Below are positions 8,285 to 16,757 of a stretch of DNA of 64,000 bases, in pieces (positions within the stretch are counted from its first letter, which is position 1; every line of letters starts with the position of its first letter). A model generated the notes under the pieces. The model saw only the letters and a list, made by a program, of their open reading frames with translations. It had not been told where the DNA came from and ran no database searches. The translations under genes and the position numbers were made by a program. This DNA is from Hylemonella gracilis str. Niagara R (GTDB taxonomy: Bacteria > Pseudomonadota > Gammaproteobacteria > Burkholderiales > Burkholderiaceae_C). The stretch covers positions 2,859,278 to 2,923,277 of the forward strand of contig NZ_JEMG01000001.1 of NCBI RefSeq assembly GCF_000600295.1. The letters are read 5' to 3'.

Positions 8285-9838
8285 ATGAGCACGACCATCC
8301 GCCAAGACGACCTGATCGAATCCATCGCAGCCGGGCTGCAGTACATCAGTTACTACCATCCGGCGGATTACATTGCCCACCTGGCGCGGGCCTACGAACG
8401 CGAAAAGAGCCCGGCGGCCAAGGACGCGATCGCCCAGATCCTGACCAACAGCAAGATGAGCGCCACGGGCCACCGCCCGATCTGTCAGGACACCGGCATC
8501 GTCAACGTCTTCCTCAAGGTGGGCATGGGCGTGCGCCTGGAAGGCTTCACAGGCAGCCTGGAAGACGCGGTGAACGAGGGCGTGCGCCGCGGTTACCTGA
8601 ATCCGGACAACATGCTGCGCGCCTCCGTCGTGGCCGACCCGCAGTTCGCGCGCAAGAACACCAAGGACAACACACCGGCCGTGATCTTCACGGAACTGGT
8701 GCCCGGCAACACGGTGGAAGTGACGCTCGCGGCCAAGGGCGGCGGCAGTGAGAACAAGAGCAAGATGTACATGCTCAACCCCAGCGACAGCGTGGTCGAT
8801 TGGGTGCTCAAGACCGTGCCCACGATGGGCGCGGGCTGGTGTCCGCCCGGCATGCTGGGCATCGGCATTGGCGGCACGGCCGAGAAGGCCACGCTGATGG
8901 CGAAAGAGTCCCTGATGGACGACCTCGACATGTACGAACTGCAGGCCAAGGCCAGCAAGGGCGACAAGCTCAGCCAGGTCGAGGAACTGCGCCTGGAGCT
9001 CTACGAGAAGGTCAACGCGCTGGGCATCGGCGCTCAGGGGCTGGGCGGCCTCACCACTGTGCTGGACATCAAGATCAAGATGTACCCCACGCACGCGGCC
9101 AGCAAGCCGATCGCCATGATCCCGAACTGCGCGGCCACGCGCCACGCGCACTTCGTGCTGGACGGCAGCGGCCCCGTCTACCTGGACCCGCCGAGCCTGG
9201 ACCTCTGGCCCGACGTGCAGTGGACACCCGACACGCAAAAGAGCAAGCGCGTGGACCTGAACCAGCTGACGAAGGAAGAAGTCGCCAGCTGGAAGCCGGG
9301 CCAGACCCTGCTGCTCAATGGCAAGATGCTCACGGGCCGCGACGCCGCGCACAAACGCATCCAGGACATGCTGGCCAAGGGCGAGAAACTGCCGGTCGAC
9401 TTCACCAACCGCGTCATCTATTACGTCGGCCCCGTGGACCCGGTCAAGGACGAGGCCGTCGGCCCCGCCGGGCCCACCACGGCCACGCGCATGGACAAGT
9501 TCACCGACATGATGCTGGCCAAGACGGGCCTGATCGCCATGATCGGCAAGGCCGAGCGCGGCCCCGAGGCCATCGCCGCCATCCAGAAGCACAAGAGCGC
9601 CTACCTGATGGCCGTGGGGGGCGCGGCCTACCTGGTCAGCAAGGCGATCAAGCAGGCCAGGGTCGTTGGCTTCGAGGACCTCGGCATGGAGGCCATCTAC
9701 GAGTTCGACGTGGTCGACATGCCGGTGACGGTGGCGGTCGATGCCGGCGGCACCAGCGCCCACATCACCGGCCCGGCCGAGTGGAGCAAGCGCATTGCCT
9801 CCGGCGAGTTCAAGGGCGTGTCGATCGCCACCGCCTGA
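8285..9838 (+). CDS. Fumarate hydratase, class I (Fe-S dependent, single chain)
   Basis: A 517-residue class I fumarase with fused alpha and beta domains. It catalyses the reversible hydration of fumarate to malate in the TCA cycle. Characteristic stretches are GHRPICQDTGIVNVF with an Fe-S cysteine, PPGMLGIGIGGTAEKA and CAATRHAHF, and the C-terminal beta domain with GRDAAHKRIQDML and GPAGPTTATRMDKF. An ATG at 8285 is preceded by AAGAGGAAC. murI begins four bases after the stop, so the two are probably co-transcribed. A role for tartrate dehydratase-type homologues cannot be excluded by sequence alone, but length and motifs match fumarase. Confidence 0.95.
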   Translation: MSTTIRQDDLIESIAAGLQYISYYHPADYIAHLARAYEREKSPAAKDAIAQILTNSKMSATGHRPICQDTGIVNVFLKVGMGVRLEGFTGSLEDAVNEGVRRGYLNPDNMLRASVVADPQFARKNTKDNTPAVIFTELVPGNTVEVTLAAKGGGSENKSKMYMLNPSDSVVDWVLKTVPTMGAGWCPPGMLGIGIGGTAEKATLMAKESLMDDLDMYELQAKASKGDKLSQVEELRLELYEKVNALGIGAQGLGGLTTVLDIKIKMYPTHAASKPIAMIPNCAATRHAHFVLDGSGPVYLDPPSLDLWPDVQWTPDTQKSKRVDLNQLTKEEVASWKPGQTLLLNGKMLTGRDAAHKRIQDMLAKGEKLPVDFTNRVIYYVGPVDPVKDEAVGPAGPTTATRMDKFTDMMLAKTGLIAMIGKAERGPEAIAAIQKHKSAYLMAVGGAAYLVSKAIKQARVVGFEDLGMEAIYEFDVVDMPVTVAVDAGGTSAHITGPAEWSKRIASGEFKGVSIATA

Positions 9839-9842
9839 CTTC

Positions 9843-10646
9843 ATGACCGCGCCTGAAACAGCCCCGATCGGCGTCTTCGACAGCGGCATCGGCGGCTTGA
9901 GCGTGCTCAAGGCGCTGCAGGCCGAGCTGCCGCATCAGCGCTACGTCTATCTCGCCGACAGCGGCCATGCGCCCTACGGGGAACGTGAGCCTCAGCACAT
10001 CATCGACCGCACGATGGCCGCTGTCGATTACCTGATCATGCACCATGGGATCCAGGCGCTGGTGGTGGCCTGCAACACGGCCACCGCGATCGCCATCCAC
10101 CTGCTGCGTGTTGATCATCCCCAACTGCCCCTGGTGGGCCTGGAGCCAGCCATCAAGCCCGCGGCGCAGCACAGCCGCAACCGCCGCGTGGGCGTGCTGG
10201 CCACGCGCGGTACGTTGCAGAGCGAAAAGTTCAGGGTGCTGCATGCGGGCCTGGCGCAGCAGACCGAGTTCATCCTGCAACCCTGTGATGGCCTGGCTGG
10301 CGCCATCGAGCGGCAGGACGAAGACCGCATCACCACGCTGTCCGCGCAATACTGCGCGGCGCTCGGGCCTTGCGGCAGCGCGCCCGGCCTGATCGACACC
10401 GTGGTGCTGGGTTGCACCCATTACCCGCTGGTGGCCGACCGTCTGCAGGCCTTGCTCGGCGCGGATGTGACCTTGATCGAAAGCGGCGCCCCCGTGGCCC
10501 GCCAGACGCGGCGCGTGCTGCCGCACATCGCCACTGAAGGAAAATCGGAAACCCGCTACTACACCACGGGCCGCAAGGAAGCGCTGCAATCCGCCGTGCA
10601 ACGCTGGTCACAAGCCGACGCGCTGGTGAGCACCCTGGAAATCTGA
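9843..10646 (+). CDS. murI: Glutamate racemase
   Basis: A 267-residue glutamate racemase supplying D-glutamate for peptidoglycan. The N-terminal signature IGVFDSGIGGLSVL is complete, and the two catalytic cysteines are visible at about C77 (VVACNTATA) and C191 (VLGCTHYPL). The ATG at 9843 begins four bases after the fumarase stop. The frame is open upstream but that part overlaps fumarase and is not family-like. It ends 11 bases from the convergent rhomboid gene. Confidence 0.96.
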   Translation: MTAPETAPIGVFDSGIGGLSVLKALQAELPHQRYVYLADSGHAPYGEREPQHIIDRTMAAVDYLIMHHGIQALVVACNTATAIAIHLLRVDHPQLPLVGLEPAIKPAAQHSRNRRVGVLATRGTLQSEKFRVLHAGLAQQTEFILQPCDGLAGAIERQDEDRITTLSAQYCAALGPCGSAPGLIDTVVLGCTHYPLVADRLQALLGADVTLIESGAPVARQTRRVLPHIATEGKSETRYYTTGRKEALQSAVQRWSQADALVSTLEI

Positions 10647-10657
10647 GTTCCCTTGCC

Positions 10658-11803
10658 CTAGGGAGAAACCGGCGCTGGCAAGGCCTGGGCTGGAGACTTG
10701 CGGGCCTGGGCGGCGGCGTTTCTCGCCTGCATCATGGCCTGGTCGATTTTTTCCTGGTCGTGCGCTCGCAGGCCCTCGGCCAACTTGCTGGCTGCCTCCG
10801 AGCGCAAGGCGGCATAGGCCTGCAGCTCACTCAAGGCTTGTTGGGACGGCACGGCCGAGACGGGTTGGACCGCGGACAGCTGCGCGAAACTCTGCTGGTA
10901 GGCAGCCGTGATCTGCCGATCCACCTGCTCCGCCATCTGGTCGAAAGACAACTGCTCTCCTTGCCTGAAGTCCATCAGCACATCCCAGCGCTGGTGGATC
11001 TTTCGCTCCTCTTGAAGAAACCTCTGGATGGCCGCTCGCGCCTGCACCTCTTCGCCAAAACGGTAAGGAGGGTCAGGCATACACAGCAGCAGCGCCAGCA
11101 CACCGGCGGTGAGCAACAGACCGGACCACCAGGGCGGGTAAGCCGGCGTCGATCGACCCGGGTCCCAGCGGGGCGCGGTCCCGCAGCCCAGCAAGGCACC
11201 GGCGAGCAGGCCACCGGCATGCGCGGCGTTGTCGATCTCGGGGATCCATAGGCCAAACACCAGCATCAGCAAGGGAAACAGAGCGGAGGCCCCCATGACC
11301 CAGCGAAATTCGCGCCGCTCGATCAGCCTGCGCTCGCGCCACAGGAAAACGACGAGGGCACCATACAAACCGAAGATGGCCCCCGAGGCGCCACCTGAGA
11401 CCGCCTGATTGCCTTGAACCACCAGGGACGCCAGGTTGCCGACCAGACCGCTGACCACATATATCCCCCCGATGCGCAGGGAACCATAGGCGCGCTCGAC
11501 CACACGACCGATGTCCCAGAGCGCCCACAGGTTCAGCGCCAGATGCATCACCCCGAAATGCACGAACATGGCCGTGAACAGGCGCCACCACTGGTGGTCC
11601 TGCGTGGCCGGTCCGAAGCCGGCGCCCCACGCCAGCGACACCTCGTTGACCGCGTGCAGCAAGCCTCCCCCCGAGGCCAGCATGAGCGCGAACACGACGC
11701 CGTTCAAGGTCAGCAGCACGAGCGTCACCGGCATGCCGCGAGGGTGCGGACGCATCAGATCGGTCAGAGCCAGAGGGCGAGGCTGATTCACGGAAGACAC
11801 CAT
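10658..11803 (-). CDS. Rhomboid family intramembrane serine protease
   Basis: A 381-residue protein with a six-helix rhomboid core and a long soluble C-terminal tail. Catalytic elements are visible: the HLALN motif at about H87-N91, the nucleophile Ser at about S140 in GGASGAIFG, and the His at about H195 in DNAAHAGG. Rhomboids cleave membrane proteins within the bilayer. The tail after about residue 245 is helical and rich in Gln and Ala, with no domain I recognise. It converges on murI with an 11-base gap. Substrate unknown. Confidence 0.92.
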   Translation of the reverse strand: MVSSVNQPRPLALTDLMRPHPRGMPVTLVLLTLNGVVFALMLASGGGLLHAVNEVSLAWGAGFGPATQDHQWWRLFTAMFVHFGVMHLALNLWALWDIGRVVERAYGSLRIGGIYVVSGLVGNLASLVVQGNQAVSGGASGAIFGLYGALVVFLWRERRLIERREFRWVMGASALFPLLMLVFGLWIPEIDNAAHAGGLLAGALLGCGTAPRWDPGRSTPAYPPWWSGLLLTAGVLALLLCMPDPPYRFGEEVQARAAIQRFLQEERKIHQRWDVLMDFRQGEQLSFDQMAEQVDRQITAAYQQSFAQLSAVQPVSAVPSQQALSELQAYAALRSEAASKLAEGLRAHDQEKIDQAMMQARNAAAQARKSPAQALPAPVSP

Positions 11804-11967
11804 GGGCTAGGGCTGAACGCAACTGAGGAACTCAGGTAGCGGCTGTCAGCGCCGGTACCCCATCATGCCTGCATGCGCGGGACCTGTAGTCGGGCGATGC
11901 ACCACGCGGCCAGGCTCCGGAGGTGCCCTCGCGCACAGACGCAGAGGCATGAGGCTTTGAGAATTCG

Positions 11968-11992
11968 CTGCGAGTCGGACTGCCTGACTCGC
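11968..11992. repeat. 8-bp inverted repeat upstream of a small gene
   Basis: TGCGAGTC (11968-11975) and GACTCGCA (11985-11992) face each other about 37 bases before the start of the 83-residue gene. It could be an operator or a hairpin in its 5' leader. No regulator can be assigned. Confidence 0.35.
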
Positions 11993-12028
11993 ATCTTAGA
12001 AAGACCATCAACACCTTAGGACAAGCAC

Positions 12029-12280
12029 ATGACACTCGATCAGAAAGCCACCCCGGAGATAGGCAAGAACGTGGGCAACAAGGACCTGCACCTGAGAGCG
12101 GCACAACATCTGGACCTGGCGTCCAAGAGCCACCATGACACGGCCAAGCAGCTGGAGGGGGGTGACCATCAAGCCGCCACCCGCCACGCGCAAAAAGCCG
12201 CGGAACACCTGGCCCATGCCAACGAGCATATCCAGCGACTGCAGCCGAACAGTCACACGGACGCGCCGCGTAAAAAGTAA
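12029..12280 (+). CDS. Small helical His/Ala-rich protein, function unknown
   Basis: An 83-residue hydrophilic protein with regularly spaced His and Ala (AAQHLDLASKSHHDTAKQLE, HAQKAAEHLAHANEHIQRL), predicting one or two amphipathic helices. There is no signal peptide or membrane segment. Similar small His/Ala-rich proteins occur in Burkholderiales, often near stress genes, but I know of no defined function. TTAGGACAAGCAC before the ATG gives a good ribosome-binding site, and a strong terminator follows at 12312, so this is a single-gene transcript. Confidence 0.75.
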   Translation: MTLDQKATPEIGKNVGNKDLHLRAAQHLDLASKSHHDTAKQLEGGDHQAATRHAQKAAEHLAHANEHIQRLQPNSHTDAPRKK

Positions 12281-12311
12281 GCAGCCTCCCCCACTTCCAG
12301 CTCGGGAAACG

Positions 12312-12346
12312 TGGCGGCAAGCGGTGGGCTTGCCGCCATTCTTTTT
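12312..12346 (+). terminator. Intrinsic terminator after the 83-residue gene
   Basis: TGGCGGCAAGC (12312-12322) and GCTTGCCGCCA (12328-12338) form an 11-bp perfect stem with a GGTGG loop, followed by TTCTTTTT. Confidence 0.9.
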
Positions 12347-12479
12347 GCACACCTAGATCCAAGCCCCACGCGGATCGGAGCGCTCATCCGATGAGTTGAT
12401 CCGCATATGTGCGCTAGCGCACCGATATGTGTAAGGAACAACGATAGCCTTGACTCCCACATCTTCTGAGGTGCATCAC

Positions 12480-12638
12480 ATGAGTCTTGGAACTTTGCTG
12501 ATCATCATCCTGATCCTCATGCTGGTAGGCGCGCTGCCAACCTGGTCGCACAGCCGCAGCTGGGGCTACGGACCCAGCGGAGCACTGGGCACGATCGTCC
12601 TGGTGATCCTGATTCTGGTCTTGACGGGACGGCTGTGA
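12480..12638 (+). CDS. DUF3309-like small membrane protein
   Basis: A 52-residue protein of two hydrophobic helices flanking a short soluble loop. The first helix MSLGTLLIIILILMLVGALP, the SHSRSWGYGPSG loop and the last helix ending LTGRL match the very conserved DUF3309 pattern of proteobacterial small membrane proteins. The ATG at 12480 is preceded by TGAGGTGCATCAC; the frame extends upstream but without family similarity. Function is unknown. Its TGA overlaps the next start, so the two are probably translated together. Confidence 0.88.
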   Translation: MSLGTLLIIILILMLVGALPTWSHSRSWGYGPSGALGTIVLVILILVLTGRL

Positions 12639-12841
12639 AAAAGGGGCGCTCGCACCCCACGCCGTTGCCGGCGCTGCGCCCGCAGGCCCATCGTGAATTT
12701 CGAGCGCTGGCCATTCCCCGCCCCACCGTCTTGCCTAGTGTCGGAGGTACCCGCTTTTCCATCTTCTACGGAGTCGCCCTGGCGCTGATCGCGCTGTGGC
12801 TGCTGGTGCTCACATGGATGTTCCAGACACTCCATGGCTGA
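12635..12841 (+). CDS. Small single-pass membrane protein, unknown
   Basis: A 68-residue frame starting at a GTG that overlaps the stop of the DUF3309-like gene (GTGA). The first 40 residues are basic and Pro/Arg-rich, and a clear membrane helix follows (FYGVALALIALWLLVLTWMF). I do not recognise a family. Overlap with the preceding gene and the well-formed helix support real coding; the weak ribosome-binding site lowers confidence. Confidence 0.55.
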   Translation: MKKGRSHPTPLPALRPQAHREFRALAIPRPTVLPSVGGTRFSIFYGVALALIALWLLVLTWMFQTLHG

Positions 12842-12945
12842 TCACGCTTGCCTCGGACCTGATCTCATCCGCCACCTCACTTGCAGGCCAGCGGGCATGA
12901 GTCTCGCCATCAAACCCTGAATCAACAACATCCAGGAGCTCCAAA

Positions 12946-13677
12946 ATTACAACAACACCCATCCATCTTCAAGACTTTCACAAGAACCAGGTTCTGGACG
13001 CCTTGCAAGCCGGCGAGCTGGAGCGCATCGGCAAGGACATTGAGGCGTTTGCGATGCCGCTGGGCATGGTGTTGTGTGAATCAGGGAGAACGCCCAGTCA
13101 CGCCTATTTCCCCACCACGTCGATCGTCTCCCTGCTGTATGTCACGGAAGATGGAGCTTCGGCGGAGATCGCCGTCGTCGGGAATGAAGGCATGGTCGGC
13201 ATGGCGCTGTTCATGGGCGGAAACTCCACGCTCTGCCGGTCCGTGGTGCAGAGCGCCGGCCTGGGCTATCGCCTGAACGCCCGCATCCTCAGGGAGGAGT
13301 TCGCCCGCTCCGGACCGATGATGCACATGCTGTTGCGCAACACCCAGGCGCTCATCACGCAGATGTGCCAGACCGCCGTCTGCAACCGCCATCACACCCT
13401 GGATCAGCAACTGTGCCGCTGGCTGCTGCTCAGCCTGGATCGTCTCAAGGGCAACGATCTCGTCATGACCCAGGAGTTGATTTCCAACATGCTCGGGGTG
13501 CGACGCGAAGGCGTGACGGAAGCGGCACTGAAGCTCCAGAGAGCAGGACTCATCCGATACGCCCGCGGTCACATCACCGTTCTGGATCGTCCGGGACTGG
13601 AGCAACGTTCCTGCGAGTGCTATCAGGTCGTCAAGAACGAATATGACCGTCTGTTCTCGAAATTGATACCGGCCTGA
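12946..13677 (+). CDS. Crp/Fnr family transcriptional regulator, apparent ATT start
   Basis: A cyclic-nucleotide-binding-fold regulator with a C-terminal winged helix (LVMTQELISNMLGVRREGVT, then LQRAGLIRYARGHITVLDRP). The middle segment YFPTTSIVSLLYVTEDGASA and EIAVVGNEGMVGMALFMGG is typical of a Burkholderiales group with no obvious cNMP phosphate-binding residues. The first standard start codon is TTG at 13003, but the 19 codons before it read as family-like sequence (FHKNQVLDALQAGELERIG). No ATG, GTG or TTG occurs in that stretch back to the stop at 12898. An ATT at 12946 lies 7 bases after a perfect AGGAG and is the best start, giving 243 residues. No Fnr-type Fe-S cysteine cluster is seen at the N-terminus. 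Confidence 0.85.
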   Translation: MTTTPIHLQDFHKNQVLDALQAGELERIGKDIEAFAMPLGMVLCESGRTPSHAYFPTTSIVSLLYVTEDGASAEIAVVGNEGMVGMALFMGGNSTLCRSVVQSAGLGYRLNARILREEFARSGPMMHMLLRNTQALITQMCQTAVCNRHHTLDQQLCRWLLLSLDRLKGNDLVMTQELISNMLGVRREGVTEAALKLQRAGLIRYARGHITVLDRPGLEQRSCECYQVVKNEYDRLFSKLIPA

Positions 13678-13821
13678 CGCGCCCCAAGATCAGCACCAAG
13701 TCGAACAGATCAAGCGTCTTCCACCGCACAGAACACCTTGCCAACAAAAAATACCATGAACCAGAGCAATGGATGTGGAAAGTTCTTGCTCTTCTTCAAT
13801 CGATACACCAAGGAGTTTTTA

Positions 13822-14478
13822 ATGAAGTTCAATCTGAAAAAGACGGCGCTGGTTCTGGCGGTGGCGGCGGCCGCGAGTGGCGCCCAGGCCACGGCGCTGA
13901 TGAGCGGCGTGATCACGCCCAACGTCGATGTGGTGGCGGGCTCTTTTGGCGGCACCCTGCTGGATTCGGCCATCACCGTCATCAGCAACGCCAGCTACAG
14001 CGGCATCGCACGCACGGCCGTCTATGACACCGGCACGGGTCTGGATTTCTACTACCAGTTCACCAACGATGACACCTCCACGCACGGCGTCGAACGCTTC
14101 ACGGGTTCGGATTTCACCGCGCTGAATGTCGGCATCGTGAACGTGTACCAGACCGGTGCCGCCTTCGACATCTTCGTCACCGGAACGGAAGAGTCCGACT
14201 ACGCTGACCGCACCACGGCCGGCGTCATCGGCTTCAGCTTCGTGCCCAACAGCCTGTCGCCGATCAACCCGGGTCTGACGAGCTTCACGCAGATCATCCG
14301 GACCGATGCCCGCGAATACACGGCAGGCAACTTCGGCCTGCTCAACGGGATGGGCGACAACGCGCAGGGTTTTGGCGTGGCCGCGCCGGTTCCCGAACTC
14401 GAAAGCTACGCCATGCTGCTGGCCGGCCTGGGCATGGTGGGCACCATCATCCGCCGCCGCAAGTCGAAGCAAGGTTGA
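13822..14478 (+). CDS. PEP-CTERM-type secreted protein with PEL variant motif
   Basis: A 218-residue exported protein. It has a signal peptide (MKFNLKKTALVLAVAAAASG, cleavage near AQA) and a C-terminal sorting tail: VPELESYAMLLAGLGMVG, a hydrophobic helix, then basic IIRRRKSK. This is the architecture of exosortase substrates, but the usual Pro-Glu-Pro reads Pro-Glu-Leu. The body is Gly/Thr/Ser-rich and beta-like with no known enzyme motif. AAGGAG precedes the ATG at 13822. Exosortase B is encoded about 9 kb downstream, so this is a probable substrate. A terminator follows. Confidence 0.85.
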   Translation: MKFNLKKTALVLAVAAAASGAQATALMSGVITPNVDVVAGSFGGTLLDSAITVISNASYSGIARTAVYDTGTGLDFYYQFTNDDTSTHGVERFTGSDFTALNVGIVNVYQTGAAFDIFVTGTEESDYADRTTAGVIGFSFVPNSLSPINPGLTSFTQIIRTDAREYTAGNFGLLNGMGDNAQGFGVAAPVPELESYAMLLAGLGMVGTIIRRRKSKQG

Positions 14479-14504
14479 AACCCTTCTGTATCCGGCTTGA
14501 AGTC

Positions 14505-14530
14505 AACCCCGCCCCTCAAGGCGGGGTTTT
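14505..14530. terminator. Intrinsic terminator after the PEP-CTERM gene
   Basis: AACCCCGCC (14505-14513) and GGCGGGGTT (14520-14528) form a 9-bp stem with a CCTCAA loop followed by TTTT. It lies between convergent genes and may also act on the minus strand. Confidence 0.88.
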
Positions 14531-14597
14531 CCTGTTTCCCTTGAACTGTTGGGGCATGTGGGAATCACGCGCGGCAGCGCGCCATCGCGAGAAGCCC

Positions 14598-15701
14598 TCA
14601 CGCGCGTGCGTCACCCCAGCGCAGGGGCGTGGTGTCGTCGTCACGGTACACCGTGTGGCCATGCCGGTCCACACAGTACTGGCGCGACACGATCATTTCG
14701 CAGAAATCCATGTTGGCGGCAATCCGGGTGTGCTCAAAAAGAACACTGCGGGTCAGGCGAGAGCCGGACCTGAGGATGCAGCCATGACCGATCCAGGCCG
14801 GCCCGATGATGGTGACACCAGGCTCGATGCGAGTGCCCGAGCCGATGTACACCGGGCCGACGATCGTCACCTGGTCCCAGGGAACGCAGACATTGAGCCC
14901 GACCCATACACCGGGCCTGAGCTCGCGCCCCGGCATCTTCATGCTGGGAATGGCCCCGGTCAGGACCCGCTGCAAGACCCGCCAGTAGTCGCTCACCCGG
15001 CCGATGTCGATCCAGTTAAAGGCCTGGCTCTGCACATAAAACGGCCGCTGCTCCGCCACCAGGGCGGGAAACAGCTGCGAGCCGATGTCGTACACCGCGT
15101 CGGATGGAACGAGGTCCAGCACCTCGGGCTCGAAGATGTAGATGCCAGTGCTGGCCAAGGTGGACTGGGCGTCCACCGGCAGAGGTTTCTCCTGGAACGC
15201 GGTGATCCGCCCCTGTGCATCGGACACCACCATGCCATAGGACTGCGCTTCGTCGCGCGGAACCTGCAGCGCCACCACGCTGGCCATGGCCTGCTTGCGC
15301 CGATGCTCCGCCAACGCCGCCGTGATGTCCAGGTCGATCAAGGCATCCGCGCACAACACCAGGGTGGTCTGGTCGAAGAACCCGCTGAAATCCTGGATGC
15401 GCCGCATGCCACCCGCGGAACCGCGCGGACTCGGAAGAATGTCGCCGTGCTCGCGTCGGCCTTCGTAGGAGTAGCCGATTTCAACACCCCAACGGCTTCC
15501 ATCACCAAAGTACTCCTCGATCTTCTGGTGGTGGTACGCCACGTTCACCATGATTTCATGCACCCCATGCCGCGCCAGATGCACGATGAGGTACTCCAGG
15601 ACGGGCTTGCCCAGGATGGGCACCATCGGCTTGGGCAGGTCATGGGTGAGCGGGCGTACCCGCGTTCCCTGCCCGGCCGCCAGAATCATTCCCTTCGTCA
15701 T
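14598..15701 (-). CDS. Sugar-phosphate nucleotidyltransferase with hexapeptide tail
   Basis: A 367-residue NDP-sugar pyrophosphorylase-like protein. The N-terminal nucleotide-binding motif MILAAGQGTRVRPLT and KPMVPILGKPVLEYL are present, followed by the mid-domain LCADALIDLD and a C-terminal left-handed beta-helix with hexapeptide-like repeats (VYIGSGTRIEPGVTIIGPAW). Such enzymes make GDP-mannose, dTDP- or UDP-glucose; which one is not clear. It sits next to the exopolysaccharide island and is divergent from epsA, so it probably supplies an activated sugar. Two in-frame ATGs occur at 15704 and 15701; spacing from GGGAG favours 15701. Confidence 0.85.
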   Translation of the reverse strand: MTKGMILAAGQGTRVRPLTHDLPKPMVPILGKPVLEYLIVHLARHGVHEIMVNVAYHHQKIEEYFGDGSRWGVEIGYSYEGRREHGDILPSPRGSAGGMRRIQDFSGFFDQTTLVLCADALIDLDITAALAEHRRKQAMASVVALQVPRDEAQSYGMVVSDAQGRITAFQEKPLPVDAQSTLASTGIYIFEPEVLDLVPSDAVYDIGSQLFPALVAEQRPFYVQSQAFNWIDIGRVSDYWRVLQRVLTGAIPSMKMPGRELRPGVWVGLNVCVPWDQVTIVGPVYIGSGTRIEPGVTIIGPAWIGHGCILRSGSRLTRSVLFEHTRIAANMDFCEMIVSRQYCVDRHGHTVYRDDDTTPLRWGDARA

Positions 15702-15899
15702 CATTTCTCCCGACCTTGCATGCTCATCGCGCCGACAGCGGTCGCGGATGCAATTGCTGTGAAACCGGGAGTCTTGGCATGCGCGGACTGCCCGTCTGTG
15801 CGCTAGAGGACATAAACGCAAGCCGAACGGACTCTGTACGAAACCGATCAAAGCTCCATACGATGCCTCTTCGCTGAACACCCACCCAAGAGCCACCCC

Positions 15900-16757
15900 T
15901 TGTCGCACAACCCACACCATCCAGGCCTCGTGCAAGCACCGGTCGCCCCGTTGGATGTGCGGACATCCACTGATTTCTTCTCCTCCCGGACCCCGGAGGA
16001 ACTGCTCCGCTTTCACGGTGTTCTCAGCCGCTGCCTGACGTTGCCCGACCGCGATGACGTGCAGGACTGGCTCAGGGGCGACATGCAGCACTACCTGCCG
16101 CACGACCTGTTGGTGCGCGCCTGGGGCGACTTTGGCGGCACGGAGCTGGAGCATGACGTCGTCGACGTCATGGACGACCTGCCGCATGGCAACCTCGCCA
16201 TCTGGACCATGGACCCGATGCTGCGCCGATTCATGAACCGCTGGGAGCAGATCGGTCGCAAGGCCTACGCGCTCCACGCCGGAGAACGCGGTTTCCTGCT
16301 GGAGAAAAGTGGCGTCCGCTGCGCCTTGGCGGAGTCCTTGAAAGGGATGCGCTCGGCCATGGTGCACGGCACCCGGGACGCACAGGGCCTCTCCTGCTCG
16401 CTCTACGTGACCTTCCGCTCCGACGGCCGCTTCGATGCTCCGCACTGCGAAGCCTTTGAGCTGGTGCTGCCCTATCTGGATCACGCCATGTGCCAGATCG
16501 AGCACCAGGCGCAACAGCTTCGCGCGCCTCAGCTGTACAGCCAGCTCATCGACCCGAAGTTCATGCGCGAGAACGCCTTGACCGGGCGCGAGGTGGAAAT
16601 TGTGGAATGGGTGGCCATGGGCAAGACGAATTCGGAGATCGGCAGCATCCTCGGCCTCAGCCTGTTCACCGTGAAGAACCATCTGCAACGCATCTTCAAG
16701 AAGATGAACGTCAGCAACCGCGCGCAAGCCGTTGCCAAGTTGACCAGCGATGTCTGA
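15900..16757 (+). CDS. epsA: LuxR-type regulator EpsA of the XrtB exopolysaccharide locus
   Basis: A 285-residue protein with a C-terminal LuxR/FixJ helix-turn-helix (about 222-280: LTGREVEIVEWVAMGKTNSE, then FTVKNHLQRIFKKMNVSNRA) and an N-terminal sensory-like region containing YLPHDLLVRAWGDF. This fits the regulator EpsA (TIGR03020) encoded at the head of exosortase-B polysaccharide loci. There is no acyl-homoserine-lactone domain signature. The start is a TTG at 15900 with only a weak AAGAG upstream. It overlaps the next gene by eight bases, so it is transcribed with the operon it probably controls. Confidence 0.87.
   Translation: MSHNPHHPGLVQAPVAPLDVRTSTDFFSSRTPEELLRFHGVLSRCLTLPDRDDVQDWLRGDMQHYLPHDLLVRAWGDFGGTELEHDVVDVMDDLPHGNLAIWTMDPMLRRFMNRWEQIGRKAYALHAGERGFLLEKSGVRCALAESLKGMRSAMVHGTRDAQGLSCSLYVTFRSDGRFDAPHCEAFELVLPYLDHAMCQIEHQAQQLRAPQLYSQLIDPKFMRENALTGREVEIVEWVAMGKTNSEIGSILGLSLFTVKNHLQRIFKKMNVSNRAQAVAKLTSDV

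Noticed and set aside
7553-9910. 785-codon minus-strand open frame across the fumarase and UPF0114 genes
   Set aside because: Antisense artefact; both plus-strand genes have clear motifs and ribosome-binding sites.
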